64,000 bases of DNA from Pegoplata infirma (GCA_963921195.1 CAWUER010000514.1:992001-1056000); one strand, 5' to 3'. Counted from the first letter of the stretch, positions 1 to 12,254 are shown. A program made the numbers and translations. The notes: generated by a model from the sequence alone, not told the origin.

Positions 1-596
1 ACTATCTGGTGAAAATTTCATGATGAAAATCAGTTCAGCTGTTTAAGCGTAATTGCATAAAAAGCAGAATTAGCTTTCAGTGTAACAAAAAGAGGCGTGG
101 TATTTTACGCCCCTTTTTTTGATCGCCCTCTATTGTGGCTCATAGTTTTCGCCTCGGTTAGTACTATCTGTGGTGAAAATTTCATGAAAATCGGTTCAGC
201 CGTTTTTCCGTTATTGCCGGACAGACAGATATAGCTTTAGAATGGTACAAAGGGGCGTGGCATTTTACGCCCTTTTTTCCGATTGCTGTCGCTTATGACC
301 TATAGTTCCCGCCTCGGTTAGTACTGTCTGTGGTGAAAATTTCATGAAAATCGGTTCAGCCGTTTTTCCGTTATTGTCATACAGGCAGATATAGCTTTAG
401 CATGGTACAAAGGGGCGTGGCATTTTACGCCCCTTTGTCCGATCGCGGTTGCTTATGGCCTATAGTTCCCGCCTCGGTTAGTACTATCTGTGGTGAAAAT
501 TTCATGAAAATCGGTTAAGCCGTTCTGTACTTATTGCGGAACAGACAGACAGACAGACATACAAACCAACAATCAGATTTATAATATTAATAAGGA
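1..596. repeat. ~160 bp tandem repeat block (GACA-ended)
   Basis: About three and a half copies of a ~160 bp unit. Each contains a CCTCGGTTAGTACTATCTG core, then a GAAAATTTCATGAAAATCGG stretch, then a GGGGCGTGGCATTTTACGCC box. The block ends in a (GACA)n run near 540-556 followed by AATCAGATTTATAATATTAA. The same unit occurs inverted at 32490-33640, where it starts TATTAATATTATAAATCTGA and (GTCT)n, and in diverged form at 60962-63755. It is a dispersed mobile repeat with internal tandem structure. The block is cut by the left window edge, so its other terminus is unseen. I cannot assign it to a superfamily from sequence alone. Confidence 0.85.
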
Positions 597-2246
597 CCCG
601 AGTAAAAAAGATTTGATATAACCATATATGCATTTATATAATTATTTATATTTATATATGGTTATGCATGAACTTTGATATGGACATATAAGTTTATATA
701 TAGCATTGTATTTTTCCTTATTTTTTAATATGATAACATACATATTCCTACCCGAGTAAAAAAGTTCCTATATAATTATATATAGTTTTATATATACATA
801 TATTATTTTGTAAAACTATATGTATTTTTTGTTGCATCATATGTGATTTTATATATTTGCACTTCTAATTTGTTTCTTATATAAAATTATATAACAGAAA
901 ATATGGACTTTTATATAATAACATATGATTTAAAGTTCGTTTATATAATTACATATGAACTTTAAAATTCTGTCTTCTTTTTTATATAATTTGATAAAAC
1001 AAAATATTTGAAGAAATTTTATATAAAACTTTATGCAACTGTTTTTAAATTATATGTTATCTTATATGAGTAAAATTTAAAAAAAATCTAAGTCCTTTAC
1101 ATATAATTCAATATAACTTTTGAAAATTTTTCTAAGTCGAGATGTTTTTTTTTTGAAAATTTTCAAAGTCCTAAAAATATTTTTAAAAATTTTTAAGTCC
1201 TGGAAACAAATTTTTTTTTGTCAATTTTTTGCGTTTTTTTTTTCTTATATATAAATATATTTAATTATATATAATTGCATCAATTTTATACAAAAAAGGG
1301 TTCAATTTTCGCATATAACTATATAAAATTATATTAAAATTATATCAAATTTGATCAGATTTGATCAAATTTGATAAGTTTTTATATCGTTTTATCGACT
1401 CATTTTTCGCATTAAACTATATATGATTATATATGATGGCTTTATATAATTTTATATGAATATATATGAACTTTTTTACTCGGGTATCTATTTATATACC
1501 GATCTATATGAAATTAGATATGACATATAAGGTCGGGGATTTTTAGATATGGCAGATAAAAAGATATATGATTTTATTTATAATTATATCCCGAAAAAAA
1601 TTTGCAAATTTTCTAAGTCCCGGAAAATTAAAAACAAAGATTAAAAAATTTTCAAGTCCTAAAAAATTTTATAAAAATTTTCCAAAGTCCCGGACACAAT
1701 TTTTTTTTGGGTAAAAAAATCATTGAAAATGTTTTGAGGAGAAATTTTATTTTTTTGAAAAATTTTTATGTTCTGAAAAAATGTTTTTAAATTTTCTAAG
1801 ACACAAACATTTTTGGAATTTTTAAATCCCTTAAAAATGATTTTAGAAAAAAAAAATTGTCAAATTTTTAATAATTTGCCAAGTCCCGAAAAAATTCCGA
1901 AGAATGCAATAAAAACACTTCTAATTGATAATGTAACCAATCTGATAAAATAATTTCTAATTTCACGTTTAAAATTCCAAAAAATTTTACCACATTTCAT
2001 CTAATTATATAAAAATTTATCTAATTTTAACAGATAAGATATGATTTAATACAATTGGATAGACCCATTTTTGGGATCAAACTTAATCAAATTTGATATT
2101 ATTTTATCAAAAATAATAGAATTTGATATAATGGTATAATATTCGATCCGCCAATTTTAGGATCAAAATTAATATGGATTTACATAAAAGCATATCTGTT
2201 CATATATAATTAAATATTGCGTCATATAACTTTTTTTTTATTCGGG
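597..2246. mobile_element. CCCGAG-family MITE B (TSD GA), interrupted
   Basis: Starts CCCGAGTAAAAAAG and ends TTTTTTATTCGGG. It is flanked by GA on both sides (595-596 and 2247-2248). The interior is A+T rich and non-coding. It belongs to the same subfamily as the copies at 3568-4488, 4947-6073 and 6076-6988, here in the opposite orientation. Shared internal marks are GATCCGCCAATTTT, TTAAATCATATC and GATCGGTATATAAATAG. A second element (751-1484) sits inside it. Confidence 0.8.
751..1484. mobile_element. CCCGAG-family MITE A (TSD TA) nested in B
   Basis: Terminal CCCGAGTAAAAAAG and CTTTTTTACTCGGG with TA on both sides. Related copies lie at 7785-8559 and 11357-12210; shared marks are TTGTTGCATCATATGTGATT and CGACTCATTTTTCGCATTAA. 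The unoccupied site is visible in the sister copies of B: the inverted sequence near 4310-4350 runs through this point without interruption. Confidence 0.85.
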
Positions 2247-2534
2247 GATATATGATGTTTATATATATTATTATATATTTATTTATCTATTCTTTTATGA
2301 GGTCATACATGGAGCCATATTAAATATTATATGCAATATCTAATTCAATAAAGCTTTATATATTGTATGTGGAGCAACATATGATTCAATATCCTTTTAT
2401 ATGGCACCATGTTAAATTTTGTGTGTAAAACATAACACACGAAACATTTACATATAATAATGTAAAGTAATGTGTATGACCATATATAAATATATTAAAT
2501 AATATATTACTATATCTAAACATTTTTAGTCGGG
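2247..2534. mobile_element. Right-end fragment of a CCCGGCTAAAAA-type element
   Basis: A+T-rich sequence rich in CATATATGAT-like words, ending AACATTTTTAGTCGGG at 2519-2534. That end matches the right terminus of element U (CATTTTTAGCCGGG at 22130-22143) with one substitution. No matching left end is present next to it, so this is a truncated copy. Confidence 0.5.
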
Positions 2535-2616
2535 TTAGAAAAATTTTCAAAAGTTATATCAAATTATATATAAAGGACTTAGATTTTTTTTTAATTTTAC
2601 TCATAAAGATTACATA

Positions 2617-3299
2617 CCCGAGTAAAAATTTTTATATGATGCAATACATAATGATATATAACACAATATATATTTATACGCAATTTAATCCGAATAATGG
2701 TGGATGTGTTTGCATTAAAAAAGATCAACTTGTATAAAATATGATTCGATTTCATCCGAGTTTTGTCCAGACATTGCCATATTTCATTGGATCCAATTAG
2801 ATCTAATTGCATAAAAACATAAAAAAGTCTTGGTGTGTTTTGGTTTGGGTGAGTTACACCACAGGTCAACGATACATTCACCAAACATATAATTTTCAAA
2901 AACAAAAAAAATGTCTGGGTACGCTTCGAACCAGATAGGTGATATACATAACCCTTACAAGGAAATGTTTAGGAACATTTTAAAAGTTTCTTATACTTTG
3001 CTTAAAAAACTTAGAACATTTTTGGTTAATTGGAAACATTTATATATGGAACAAAATAAGCTATATATAATTTTATATTAAATTATACAGAAAAACAAAT
3101 TTTGTATTGGCCCTAATATTATTTCATATATTTATATCAACCGTATACCTTTTAATCCGAATCATGATTAAATTATATATTACAACATATGACTGCATTT
3201 AAAAAAATTAGAAAATACCTCACGGGATGTATAATCATATATAATTTATTATGTTTGTATCAAGTTATATATTGTTATATATGTTTATTTTTACTCGGG
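2617..3299. mobile_element. CCCGAG-family MITE C (TSD TA)
   Basis: Starts CCCGAGTAAAAATTTTT and ends TATTTTTACTCGGG, with TA on both sides. It is the only copy of its subfamily in the window and has a less A+T-rich middle. Around 2914-2935 it has a GTACGCTTCGAACCAGA stretch which, on the minus strand, resembles a tRNA B box (GGTTCGAAGC). The ORFs here are short and unconvincing. Confidence 0.75.
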
Positions 3300-3430
3300 T
3301 ATGATTCAGAAAAAAGTTGCATAAAGTTTTATATAAAATGTCTTCAAATATTTTGTTATATTAAATTATATAAAAAAACAGACAGAATTTTATATTTCAT
3401 ATGTAATTATATAAACTAACTTTAATCATA

Positions 3431-4929
3431 CCCGAGTAAAAAAGTTCCTATATAGTTGTATATAATTTTATAAACATCATATATGATTAAATAGAATTAT
3501 ATAGAATTTGATGCGAAAAATGAGTCGATAAAACTATATAAAATTTGATCAATGTTTCATATATTTTCCCGAATAAAAAAAATTTATATGACGCAATATT
3601 TAATTATATATGAACAGATATGCTTTTATGTTAATCCATATTAATTTTGATCCGAAAATTGGCGGATCGAATATTATACGATTATATCAAATTCTATTAT
3701 TTTTGATAAAATAATATCAAATTTGATTAAGTTTGATCCCAAAAATGGGTCTATCTAATTGTATTAAATCATATCTTTTCTGTTTAAATTAGATAAATTT
3801 TTATATAATTAGATGAAATCTGGTAAAATTTTTTGAAATTTTAAACGTGAAATTAGAAATTATTTTATCAGATTGGATACATTATCAATTAGAAGATTTT
3901 TTATTACATTATTCGGAATTTTTTTCGAGACTTAGCAATTTATTAAAAATTTGTAAAATTTTTTTCTAAAACAATTTTTAAGGGATTTAAAAATTCCAAA
4001 AAATGTTTGTGTCTTAGAAAATTTAAAAACATTTTTTCGGAACTTAAAAATTTTTCAAATGAATAAAATTTCTCCTAAAAACATTTTCAATGATTTTTTT
4101 ACTCCAAAAAAAATTGCCAAAAAAAATTTTATGTCCGGGACTTTAGAAAATTTTTATAAAATTTTTAAGACGAACATTTTTTATTTTTTTTAATTGTACG
4201 GGACTTAGAAAATTTTAAATTTTTTTTCGGGATATAATTATAAATAAAATCATATATCTTTTTATCTGCCATATCTAAAAATTTCCGAACTTATATGTCA
4301 TATCTAATTTCATATAGATCGGTATATAAATAGATATAAATATGTATGTTATCATATTAAAAAATAAGGAAAAATACAATGCTATATATAAACTTATATG
4401 TCCATATCGAAGTTCATGCATAACCATATATAAATATAAATAATTATGTATTAGCATATATGGTTATATCAAATCTTTTTTACTCGGGTTGATAAATTTT
4501 TTAATAGCAAAATTATATAATTAGATATAATTATATAAAAATATATAAAATTGTATAAAACTGTATAAAACTATATAAAGTTACATAAAATTATATCAAG
4601 TTTTATATAAATCATAAAATTTTGTTTTAATTATATATAATTATATATAATTTTATGTAACTTTATATAGTTTTATACAGTTTTATACAATTTTATATTT
4701 TTTTATATAATTATATCTAATTATATAAATTTGCTGTTGTTATATAAAAATAGGGGTCCAAATTTCGCATAAAATTATATAAAAAATTTATCAAAATACA
4801 TGAAACATTGATCAAATTTTATATAGTTTTATCGACTCATTTTTCGCATCAAATTCTATATAATTCTATTTAATCATATATGATGTTTATAAAATTATAT
4901 ACAACTATATAGGAACTTTTTTACTCGGG
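3431..4929. mobile_element. CCCGAG-family MITE D (TSD TA), interrupted
   Basis: Starts CCCGAGTAAAAAAGTTCC and ends GGAACTTTTTTACTCGGG, with TA duplicated. It is nearly palindromic and shares its subfamily with 10550-12306 and 12395-13022 (marks ATGCGAAAAATGAG and GGGGTCCAAATTTCGCAT). It carries the nested copy 3568-4488. Removing D restores the host sequence TTTAATCATATGTTATTATG, which is present inverted and unbroken near 7426-7445. Confidence 0.85.
3568..4488. mobile_element. CCCGAG-family MITE E (TSD TT) nested in D
   Basis: Starts CCCGAATAAAAAA and ends CTTTTTTACTCGGG. Flanks are TT/TT. The empty site ATATTTTGATAAATTTT is preserved at 10680-10696 and 12527-12543 in sister copies of D, so the 2-bp duplication can be read exactly and is not TA. 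Confidence 0.85.
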
Positions 4930-4946
4930 TATGTTATTATGTATAA

Positions 4947-6073
4947 CCCGAGTAAAAAAAGTTATATGACGCAATATTTAATTATATATGAACAGATATG
5001 CTTTTATGTAAATCCATATTAATTTTGATCCGAAAATTGGCGGATCGAATATTATACGATTATATCAAATTCTATTATTTTTGATAAAACAATATCAAAT
5101 TTGATTAAGTTTGATCCCAAAAATGGGTCTATCTAATTGTATTAAATCATATCTTATCTGTTAAAATTAGATAAATTTTTATATAATTGGATGAAATCTG
5201 CTAAAATTTTTTGGAATTTTAAACGTGAAATTAGAAAATATTTGATCAAATTGGATACATTATCAATTAGAAGATTTTTTATTGCATTCTTCGGAATTTT
5301 TTCGGAACTTAGCAAATTATTAAAAATTTGTAATTTTTTTCTAAAATCATTTATAAGGGATTTAAGTTTTCCAAAAAATGTTTGTGTCTTAGAAAATTTA
5401 AAAACATTTTTTCGGAACTCAAAAAATTTTCAAAAAAAATTAAATTTCTCTGTTTTATTTATTGTTGGACTATATATTTTATAACTGAAATTTTATTTAT
5501 TTCGGTTTGAGTCCATATTAATTATTTCTGAGAAATAATTATTTTTGTTGTACAATGAGAAAATCTGAAAAAATTAATTGACAACAAAAATAATTATTTC
5601 TCAGAAATAATTAATATGGACTCAAACCGAAATAAATAAAACTTCAGTTAATTAAATTTCTCCTAAAAACATTTTCAATAATTTTTTAACTCCAAAAAAA
5701 TTGCCAAAAAAATTTTGTGTCCGGGACTTTGGAAAATTTTCATAAAATTTTTTAGGACTTGAAATTTTTTTTTAATTGTCCGGGACTTTTTGAAAATTTT
5801 GAAATTTTTTTTCGTGTTATAATTATAAATAAAATCGTATATCTTTTTATCTGCCATATCTAAAAATTCCCGACCTTATATGTCATATCAAATTTCATAT
5901 AGATCGGTATATAAATAGATATGAATATGTATGCTATCATATTAAAAAACAAGGAAAAATACAATGCTATATATAAACTTGTATGTCCATATCAAAGTAC
6001 ATGCATAACCATATATAAATATAAATAATTATATAATAGCATATATGATTATATCAGATCTTTTTTACTCGGG
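4947..6073. mobile_element. CCCGAG-family MITE F (TSD AA) with palindromic insert
   Basis: Terminal CCCGAGTAAAAAAAG and CTTTTTTACTCGGG, flanked by AA. Same subfamily as the adjacent 6076-6988, from which it differs mainly by an extra palindromic block (see 5457-5650). The two copies stand in tandem, separated only by AA, so one inserted at the very edge of the other. Confidence 0.85.
5457..5650. repeat. Perfect-arm hairpin flanked by a 12-bp direct repeat
   Basis: Two ~70-bp arms (about 5481-5551 and 5580-5650) are near-perfect reverse complements, containing GGTTTGAGTCCATATT and its inverse. The spacer is ~28 bp. The insert is flanked on both sides by ATTAAATTTCTC, which occurs only once at the matching point of the sister element (around 6568). 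This looks like insertion of a small hairpin element with a ~12-bp target duplication. Confidence 0.7.
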
Positions 6074-6075
6074 AA

Positions 6076-6988
6076 CCCGAGTAAAAAAAAGTTATATGAC
6101 GCAATATTTAATTATATATGAACAGATATGCTTTTATGTACATCCATATTAATTTTGATCCGAAAATTGGCGGATCAAATATTATACGATTATATCAAAT
6201 TCTATTATTTTTGATAAAATAATATCAAATTTGATTAAGTTTGATCCCAAAAATGGGTCTATCTAATTGTATTAAATCATATCTTATCTGTTAAAATTAG
6301 ATAAATTTTTTTATAATTGGATGAAATCTGGTAAAATTTTTTGGAATTTTAAATGTGAAATTAGAAATTATTTTATCAGATTGGATACATTATCAATTAG
6401 AAGAGTTTTTATTGCATTCTTCGGAATTTTTTCGGGACTTAGCAAATTATTAAAAATTTGTCATTTTTTTCTAAAATCATTTATAAGGGATTTAAATTTT
6501 CCAAAAAATGTTTGTGTCTTAGAAAATTTAAAAACATTTTTTCGGAACTCAAAAACTTTTCAAAAAAATTAAATTTCTCATAAAAACACTTTTTTAATGA
6601 TTTTTTTACTCCAAAAAAATTGCCAAAAAAATTTTGTGTCCGGGACTTTGAAAAATTTTCATAAAATTTTTTAGGACTTGAATTTTTTTTTTATTGTCCG
6701 GACTTAGAAAATTTTGAAAAATTTTTTCGGGATATAATTATAAATAAAATCATATATCTTTTTATCTGCGATATCTAAAAATTCCCGACCTTATATGTCA
6801 TATCAAATTTCATATAGATCAGTATATAAATAGATATGAATATGTATGCTATCATATTAAAAAACAAGGAAAAATTCAATGCTATATATAAACTTGTATG
6901 TCCATATCAAAGTTCATGCATAACCATATATAAATATAAATAACTATATAATAGCATATATGATTATATCAGATCTTTTTTACTCGGG
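6076..6988. mobile_element. CCCGAG-family MITE F2 (TSD AA)
   Basis: Terminal CCCGAGTAAAAAAAAG and CTTTTTTACTCGGG with AA on each side; intact and uninterrupted. It is the simplest reference copy for the subfamily that also includes 597-2246, 3568-4488 and 4947-6073. Confidence 0.85.
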
Positions 6989-7784
6989 AACTTAACATTT
7001 TCTTTTATATAATTTTATATAAGAAAAAAATACGAAGTGCAAATATATATAATCTTATATGATAGCAAAACAATTTACGTATAAATTTATCAAATAATAT
7101 ATGTTTATATAAAAATAAGTAAAATTATATATAAACATATATTATTTGATAAATTTATACGTAAATTGTTTTGCTATCATATAAGATTATATATATTTGC
7201 ACTTCGTATTTTTTTCTTATATAAAATTATATAAAAGAAAATGTTTAGTTATACATACCCGAGTAAAAAAGATTATATATAATTTTACTTATTTTTATAT
7301 AAACATATATTATTTGATAAATTTATACGTAAATTGTTTTGCTATCATATAAGATTATATATATTTACACTTCGTATTTTTTTCTTATATAAAATTATAT
7401 AAAAGAAAATGTTAAGTTATACATAATAACATATGATTAAAGTTAGTTTATATAATTACATATGAAATATAAAATTCTGTCTGTTTTTTTATATAATTTA
7501 ATATAACAAAATATTTGAAGAAATTTTATATAAAACTTTATGCAACTTTTTTCTGAATCATATGTAATCTTATATGAGTAAAATTAAAAAAAAAAATCTA
7601 AGTCCTTTATATATAATTTGATATAACTTTTGAAAATTTTTCTAAGTCCAGAAATTTTTTTTTTTTTAAGTTCCAAACCTAAACCTTAAACATTTGTTTT
7701 AAAAATTTTATATGTTATTATATATAATGCAAAATTTATGAAAAAAATCTAAGTTCTTTATATATAATTTAATATATATATATA

Positions 7785-8559
7785 CCCGAGTAAAAAAGAG
7801 CATATATAATTATATATAGTTTTATATATACATATATTATTTTGTAAAACTATATGTATTTGTTGTTGCATCATATGTGATTTTATATATTTGCACTTCT
7901 AATTTGTTTCTTATATAAAATTATATAACAGAAAATATTGACTTTTATATAATAACATATGATTTAAAGTTCGTTTATATAATTACATATGAACTTTAAA
8001 ATTCTGTCTTCTTTTTTATATAATTTGATAAAACAAAATATTTGAAGAAATTTTATATAAAACTTTATGCAACTGTTTTTAAATTATATGTTATCTTATA
8101 TGAGTAAAATTTAAAAAAAAAAATCTAAGTCCTTTACATATAATTTAATATAACTTTTGATAATTTTTCTAAGTCCAAAAAAAAATAAAATTTTCTAAGT
8201 CCAGATGTTTTTTTTTTTTTTAAATTTTCAAAGTCCTAAAAATATTTTTGAAAATTTTTAAGTCCTGGAAAAAAATTTTTTTGTCAATTTTTTGCGTTTT
8301 GGGGGAAAACATTTTTTTCTTATATATAAATATATTTAATTATATATAATTGCATCAATTTTATACAAAAAAGGGTCCAATTTTCGCATATAACTATATA
8401 AAATTATATTAAAATTATATCAAATTTGATCAGATTTGATCAAATTTGATAAGTTTTTATATCGTTTTATCGACTCATTTTTCGCATTAAACTATATATG
8501 ATTATATATGATGTCTTTATATAATTTTATATGAATATATATAATCTTTTTTACTCGGG
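7785..8559. mobile_element. CCCGAG-family MITE G (TSD TA) nested in K
   Basis: Terminal CCCGAGTAAAAAAG and CTTTTTTACTCGGG, flanked by TA. Same subfamily as 751-1484 and 11357-12210. Non-coding. Confidence 0.85.
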
Positions 8560-8590
8560 TATTTAATATATATATAATATATATATATAT

Positions 8591-9369
8591 TAGACTGCCC
8601 AAAAAAAAAGCGAAGTTTTTATTTTCTTGGGGGATACCTGCAAATTTTGTTCCTTTTTGTGCAAAAAAATTTCGGTTTTTTTTTGGGATTTTTAAAATAA
8701 TATCTAGAGGTCGCGATCTCGCGTTTTATAACGATTTATTTTTTTTGAGTTTTTTATTATTTTAAATTGTTAAATATGATTAATATGATAAAATATTAAT
8801 AATTTCAGACAAAAAAAAAATTAAATTAAAAATTAAATATCGCTCATTCCATGAGATGTCTCCCAGCATCTAATCAAATGTTCCTTAATTTATTTGAAAT
8901 TTTGCACACATGAACACTATGAAGCCATTAAAATAAATCAGTTGTTAGTTCCGAGAAAATCCGTGAATTCGCGAATATATTCGCGTTCGCGAATTCGTGG
9001 ATTTTCGCGAAACTAAAAACGAATTTATTTTAATTGCTCCATAGTGTACCTGTGTGCGAAATTTCAAATAAATTAAAGAACATTTGATTAGATGCTGGGA
9101 GACATCTCATGGAATGAGCGATATTTAATTTTTAATTTAATTTTTTTTTTGTCTGAAATTATTAATATTTTATCATATTAATCATATTTAACAATTTAAA
9201 ATAATAAAAAACTCAAAAAAAATAAATCGTTATAAAACGCGAGATCGCGACCTCTAGATATTATTTTAAAAATCCCAAAAAAAAACCGAAATTTTTTTGC
9301 ACTAAAAGGAACAAAATTCGCAGGTATCCCCCAAGAAAATAACAACTTGGTTTTTTTCTGGGCAGTCTA
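8591..9369. mobile_element. Foldback (long-palindrome) MITE, TAGACTGCCC ends
   Basis: Two arms of about 380 bp are near-identical inverted copies; TAGACTGCCC begins the left arm and GGGCAGTCTA ends the right arm. The centre (about 8965-9010) is a GAATTCGCGAA-type palindrome. The flanks are (TA)n, so the target duplication (TA or longer) cannot be fixed. Arms contain TTGGGGGATACCTGC and CATGAGATGTCTCCCAGCAT. Transcribed RNA would fold into one long hairpin. No protein is encoded. Confidence 0.85.
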
Positions 9370-9663
9370 ATATATATATATAAAATATATAAATATAAAA
9401 ATCCCAAAAAAAAATTATATTTTTTTTGGGATTTTTTTTGAATTTTTTTTATTTAATTATATATAATTGCATAAATTTTTCTAAAAAAGGGGCCAATTTT
9501 CGCATCAAATCATATAAAATTATATTAAAATCACATCAAATTATATCAAATTTAATGCAACTTTATATGGTTTATCGACTCATTTTTCGCATCAAATTCT
9601 ATATGAATATATATGATGTCTTTATATAATTAAATATAAACATATATAATCTTTTTTACTCGG

Positions 9664-10199
9664 CCCGAGTAAAAAAGAGTTATATATAGCCGTGACAAAT
9701 TAGATCCCAAATATGGTGGACACAATTGTTTCAAATATTATCTTCGGTTATCCTACAAGATCTGAACAGATAATGTTATATATAATATGATACGTAAAAT
9801 GGGTCTATCCAGTTTTATCAGTTTGATCCGGACTGATACAATATAAAATAAATTGAGACTATAAGACATAAATATGTATGGTTAGATATTGCTCTACATA
9901 AAGAACATATTTTTGTATATAACATTATATAAAGTGCATATGATTATATAGAATGTTATCCAACTTATATGACGTTATAAGGAACAATATATGATCAGTT
10001 ATAATGGTTTTAAATTATATTTAATCGTATCAGTTTTCTCCAACTGATATAATTATATAGACCCAATTCACGTATCACATTATATATAAGGTGATCCCTC
10101 TAGATCATAAAATATACCCGTAGATAATTATTAAAATAATTGTATCCGCCATATTTGGGATACAATTAGTCATGAACTTTTTTTCTTTTTTTACTAGGG
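9664..10199. mobile_element. CCCGAG-family MITE J (TSD GG) inside the terminus of K
   Basis: Starts CCCGAGTAAAAAAGAG and ends TTTTTTACTAGGG. It is inserted within the ACTCGGG terminus of K, duplicating GG (9662-9663 and 10200-10201). Deleting J plus one GG restores a complete terminus followed by TA. The subfamily is distinct: the interior carries GATCCCAAATATGGTGG and an inverted match near 10140-10160. Confidence 0.75.
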
Positions 10200-11130
10200 G
10201 GGTAATAACATATGATTAAAGTTAGTTTATATAATTACATATGAAATATAAAATTCTGTCTGTTTTTTTATATAATTTAATATAACAAAATATTTGAAGA
10301 CATTTTATATAAAACTTTATGCAACTTTTTTCTGAATCATATGTAATCTTATATGAGTAAAATTAAAAAAAAAATCTAAGTCCTTTATATATAATTTGAT
10401 ATAACTTTTGAAAATTTTTCTAACAATAAGTCCAGATTTTTTTTTTTTTTAAGTTCCAAACCTAAACCTTAAACATTTGTTCTAAAAATTTTATATGTTA
10501 TTATATATAATGCAAAATTTATGAAAAAAAAAAATCTAAGTTCTTTATACCCGAGTAAAAAAGTTCCTATATAGTTGTATATAATTTTATAAACATTATA
10601 TATGATTAAATAGAATTATATAGAATTTGATGCGAAAAATGAGTCGATAAAACTATATAAAATTTGATCAATGTTTCATATATTTTGATAAATTTTTTAT
10701 ATAATTTTATGCGAAATTTGGACCCCTATTTTTATATAATAATAGCAAAATTATATAATTAGATATAATTATATAAAAATATATAAAATTGTATAAAACT
10801 GTATAAAACTATATGAAGTTACATAAAATTATATATAATTATATATAATTATATATAATTAAAACAAAATTTTTATGATTTATATATAACTTGATATAAT
10901 TTTATGTAACTTTATATAGTTTTATACAGTTTAATACAATTTTATATATTTTTATATAATTATGTCTAATTATATAATTTTGCTATTATTATATAAAAAT
11001 AGGGGTCCAAATTTCGCATAAAATTATATAAAAAATTTATCAAAATATATGAAACATTTATCAAATTTTATATAGTTATATCGACTCATTTTTCGCATCA
11101 AATTCTATATAATTCTATTTAATCATATAT

Positions 11131-12254
11131 CGCTCCTTTACTTGTATAGTGTCATAACTCAAAAAATGCGTTTTTTGAGTTAATGATGCAGAATTATTCG
11201 TTATATCATGCTTTATATTGTGTCAAAAATTCGTATTAATATCTTTTGAACTCATCGTTTGAGAAGAGTACACGCCATTATTACATTTTCTATGTACCGG
11301 CCTTTTTCAATTAAAAACCAGTTTCAATAGTAAACTTTAAACGTGTTTTCTGCAAACCCGAGTAAAAAAGATCATATATAATCATATATAGTTTTATATA
11401 TACATATATTATTTTGTAAAACTATATGTATTTTTTGTTGCATCATATGTGATTTTATATATTTGCACTTCTAATTTGTTTCTTATATAAAATTATATAA
11501 CAGAATATATTGACTTTTATATAATAACATATGATTTAAAGTTCGTTTATATAATTACATATGAACTTTAAAATTCTGTCTTCTTTTTTATATAATTTGA
11601 TAAAACAAAATATTTGAAGAAATTTTATATAAAACTTTATGCAACTGTTTTTAAATTATATGTTATCTTTAAAAAAAATTTAAAAAAAATCTAAGTCCTT
11701 TACATATAATTTAATATAACTTTTGAAAATTTTTCTAAGTCCAAAAAAAATTAAAATTTTTAAGTCCCAAAATTCTAGGACTGATGCAAAATTGAAAGAA
11801 AAAAAATCATAGAATTAGATATAACTTTTAAAAAATTTTCTAAGTCCATATTTTTTTTTTTTGAAATTTTTCAAAGTCCTAAAAATATTTTTGAAAATTT
11901 TTAAGTCCTGGAAACAATTTTTTTTGTCAATTTTTTGCGTTTTGGGGAAAAATTTTTTTTCTTATATATAAATATATTTAATTATATATAATTGCATCAA
12001 TTTTATTCAAAAAGGGTCCAATTTTCGCATATAACTATATAAAATTATATTAAAATTATATCAAATTTGATGAGATTTGATCAAATTTGATAAAATTTGA
12101 TAAGTTTTTATATGGTTTTATCGACTCATTTTTCGCATTAAACTATATTTGATTACATATGATGTCTTTATATAATTTTATATGAATATATATAATCTTT
12201 TTTACTCGGGAAATGAAATATTTTGAGTTATGACACTATACAAGTAAAGGAGCG
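11131..12254. mobile_element. CGCTCCTTTACTTG MITE Q1 (TSD ATAT)
   Basis: Inverted ends CGCTCCTTTACTTGTATAGT and its reverse complement, continuing GTCATAACTCAAAA. The flanks give ATAT on both sides, and the empty site AATCATATATGATGTTT exists in sister copies of the host. Its own interior is short (about 270 bp) once the nested CCCGAG copy is removed. A second copy is at 49157-49904. Confidence 0.85.
11357..12210. mobile_element. CCCGAG-family MITE (TSD AA) nested in Q1
   Basis: Terminal CCCGAGTAAAAAAG and CTTTTTTACTCGGG, flanked by AA. The empty site TTTTCTGCAAAATCAAAT is intact in the second Q copy (49858-49875), which proves the boundaries and the 2-bp duplication. Subfamily of 751-1484 and 7785-8559. 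Confidence 0.9.

Larger units (their letters stand above)
2535..7257. mobile_element. Inverted remnant of a K-type CCCGAG element hosting four insertions
   Basis: After subtracting the nested copies at 2617-3299, 3431-4929, 4947-6073 and 6076-6988, the pieces join into one sequence that is the reverse complement of the 10203-10546 / 7258-7780 type. Its marks are CTTTTGAAAATTTTTCTAA, TAAAACTTTATGCAAC and ACTTTAATCATA. Near 7128 it meets a forward copy head-to-head: TTTATATAAAAATAAG before the joint is the inverse of the sequence after it. Both CCCGAG termini are lost at the joint, leaving a ~120-bp-arm palindrome at 6989-7257. Confidence 0.6.
7258..10202. mobile_element. CCCGAG-family element K (TSD TA), three insertions inside
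   Basis: Starts CCCGAGTAAAAAAGATTA. Its right end ACTCGGG is itself split by element J (9664-10199). TA flanks at 7256-7257 and 10203-10204. It contains MITE G (7785-8559) and the foldback at 8591-9369. Removing K rejoins TTATACATAATAACATATG, the same as the uninterrupted sequence at 7419-7437. Confidence 0.75.

Noticed and set aside
1..596. GGGGCGTGG...CCCC stretches as bacterial-type terminators or operators
   Set aside because: They are parts of a dispersed eukaryotic tandem repeat found in three places in the window.
5191..6572. Two similar ORFs of 97 and 83 codons (from 5191 and 6321)
   Set aside because: They are the same stretch of two sister MITEs. Composition is Phe/Lys/Ile rich, further copies (3800-4060) lack the frame, and one is cut by the hairpin insert.
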